From Spongiibacter sp. IMCC21906 (lineage in GTDB: Bacteria > Pseudomonadota > Gammaproteobacteria > Pseudomonadales > Spongiibacteraceae), in NCBI RefSeq assembly GCF_001010805.1, contig NZ_CP011477.1:2970501-3034500 (forward strand): DNA of 64,000 nt. Reading direction: 5' to 3'. The notes under the pieces were generated by a model. The model saw nothing but the letters and a program-made list of their open reading frames with translations, did no database searches and was not told the DNA's origin. Shown piece after piece: positions 63,375-64,000 of the stretch (position 1 is the stretch's first letter; every line of letters starts with the position of its first letter). Position numbers and translations under genes: made by a program.

Positions 63375-64000
63375 CTATACGGTGTTACTAAACGGCACAA
63401 CCTCATCTGCTGTTAAGGCTTTGAGTAAGCCTTCCTGTATAGCGGTTGCCACCATTTCGCCAGACTCATTATAAAAATGTCCCATTACCTGGGACCGCTG
63501 TCCGTAGGCATTGGGGCTGGTCACATCAAACAGGTGCCAGTGATTCAGATTAATGGGGCGATGAATCCACATGGCGTGGTTAAGGCTGGCAAACTGAAAA
63601 GGCTTGATCTCAATTTGAGAGCGGTAGGGAAGCGTGGCGGTACGCAAAAAATTGTGGTCGCTGATATACGCCAGCAATATCCGTTGCAAATTTTGGTCTG
63701 TTGCCAGGGGATATTTGGCTCGTACCCACATTTTTTGGGCCGCAGGGCGATCACGGCTTTCGATGTAGGACGGCATTTCCTGACAGCGAAACTCAAGAAT
63801 ATTATTGGTGACCAAAAAATCGTACAGCCCCATTTGGTTTCGGGCGGCAAAATCGGCCTTATAGGACGCAAGGTCTCTAAGGTTTTCTGGTCCCACGGTA
63901 TTATCACAATGCTGCTGCCGTTCTAAGCCATCAGCCTCAATATGAAAAGAGCCTTCTAGACTTAGCAGCTTTTTGCCGCCCTGCTCCGCCAGCACCCGCC
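63375..64000 (-). CDS. tesB: Acyl-CoA thioesterase II, C-terminal part
   Basis: The window ends inside this gene; the frame stays open to base 64000, so about 208 residues of the C-terminal part are seen. The second hot-dog domain is clear: LLAYISDHNFLRTATLPY with the catalytic aspartate, FASLNHAMWIHRPINLNHWHLFDVTSP, and the late ATAIQEGLLK with the catalytic glutamine. TesB cleaves medium- and long-chain acyl-CoAs. It is the first clearly intact gene after the mobile region. Confidence 0.9.
   Translation of the reverse strand, partial: RVLAEQGGKKLLSLEGSFHIEADGLERQQHCDNTVGPENLRDLASYKADFAARNQMGLYDFLVTNNILEFRCQEMPSYIESRDRPAAQKMWVRAKYPLATDQNLQRILLAYISDHNFLRTATLPYRSQIEIKPFQFASLNHAMWIHRPINLNHWHLFDVTSPNAYGQRSQVMGHFYNESGEMVATAIQEGLLKALTADEVVPFSNTV

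Overview
The window is a stretch of chromosome, roughly half G+C, from a gammaproteobacterium. It is most likely a marine, oil- or lipid-degrading member of the Cellvibrionales/Spongiibacteraceae or a neighbouring group. That placement is an inference from content: DmdC/FadE-type acyl-CoA dehydrogenases, a complete isobutyryl-CoA oxidation operon, DUF3094 and DUF2889 proteins, a fused BioH-BioC, a FadL-family porin and isoquinoline oxidoreductase-type molybdoenzymes. No rRNA, tRNA or CRISPR array was seen.

Layout. 1-9 kb holds mostly single genes: the tail of a GntP permease, a DUF2889 protein, a radical SAM protein, a PhoD-like lipoprotein, ChrA, a DeaD-type RNA helicase and an HlyIII/PAQR protein. 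9-18.6 kb is an envelope-lipid block: cardiolipin synthase, two PqiA half-proteins and a six-domain MCE protein joined by overlapping stop/start codons, followed by an RND adaptor and pump. 20-25.7 kb holds a divergent crotonase and the stress trio PrkA, YeaH (DUF444) and SpoVR. 26-28.6 kb has a three-gene overlapping cluster (divergent PTPS-like protein, SDR, NADPH-FMN reductase) and a shikimate kinase homologue.

28.7-35.3 kb is a valine/isobutyrate-type operon (acylating aldehyde dehydrogenase, acyl-CoA dehydrogenase, enoyl-CoA hydratase, 3-hydroxyisobutyryl-CoA hydrolase, 3-hydroxyisobutyrate dehydrogenase) facing an AraC regulator in the usual mmsR position, but without mmsA. 35-45 kb carries a MaoC hydratase, CobB, a cold-shock-like/TM2 fusion, a lipoprotein hydrolase and two 600-residue acyl-CoA dehydrogenases. 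46-51 kb is the biotin operon bioB-bioF-bioHC-bioD, with a clear sigma-70 promoter whose -35 box lies inside a BirA-type operator that also covers the comF start. 51-55.5 kb is comF, a secreted hydrolase, modB, modC and srkA. 55.6-61 kb is an isoquinoline oxidoreductase-type Mo/Fe-S enzyme with a dihaem cytochrome, then a TetR repressor facing a FadL porin across two palindromic operators.

61-63.4 kb is mobile and decaying DNA: a RAYT transposase bounded by perfect 24-bp inverted repeats and interrupting a small gene, an integron attC-like hairpin with a cassette-like orphan gene, and a frameshifted IS110-family remnant. The window closes in tesB. Most genes therefore serve acyl-CoA metabolism, lipid handling in the envelope and the cofactors these need (biotin, molybdate, pterins).
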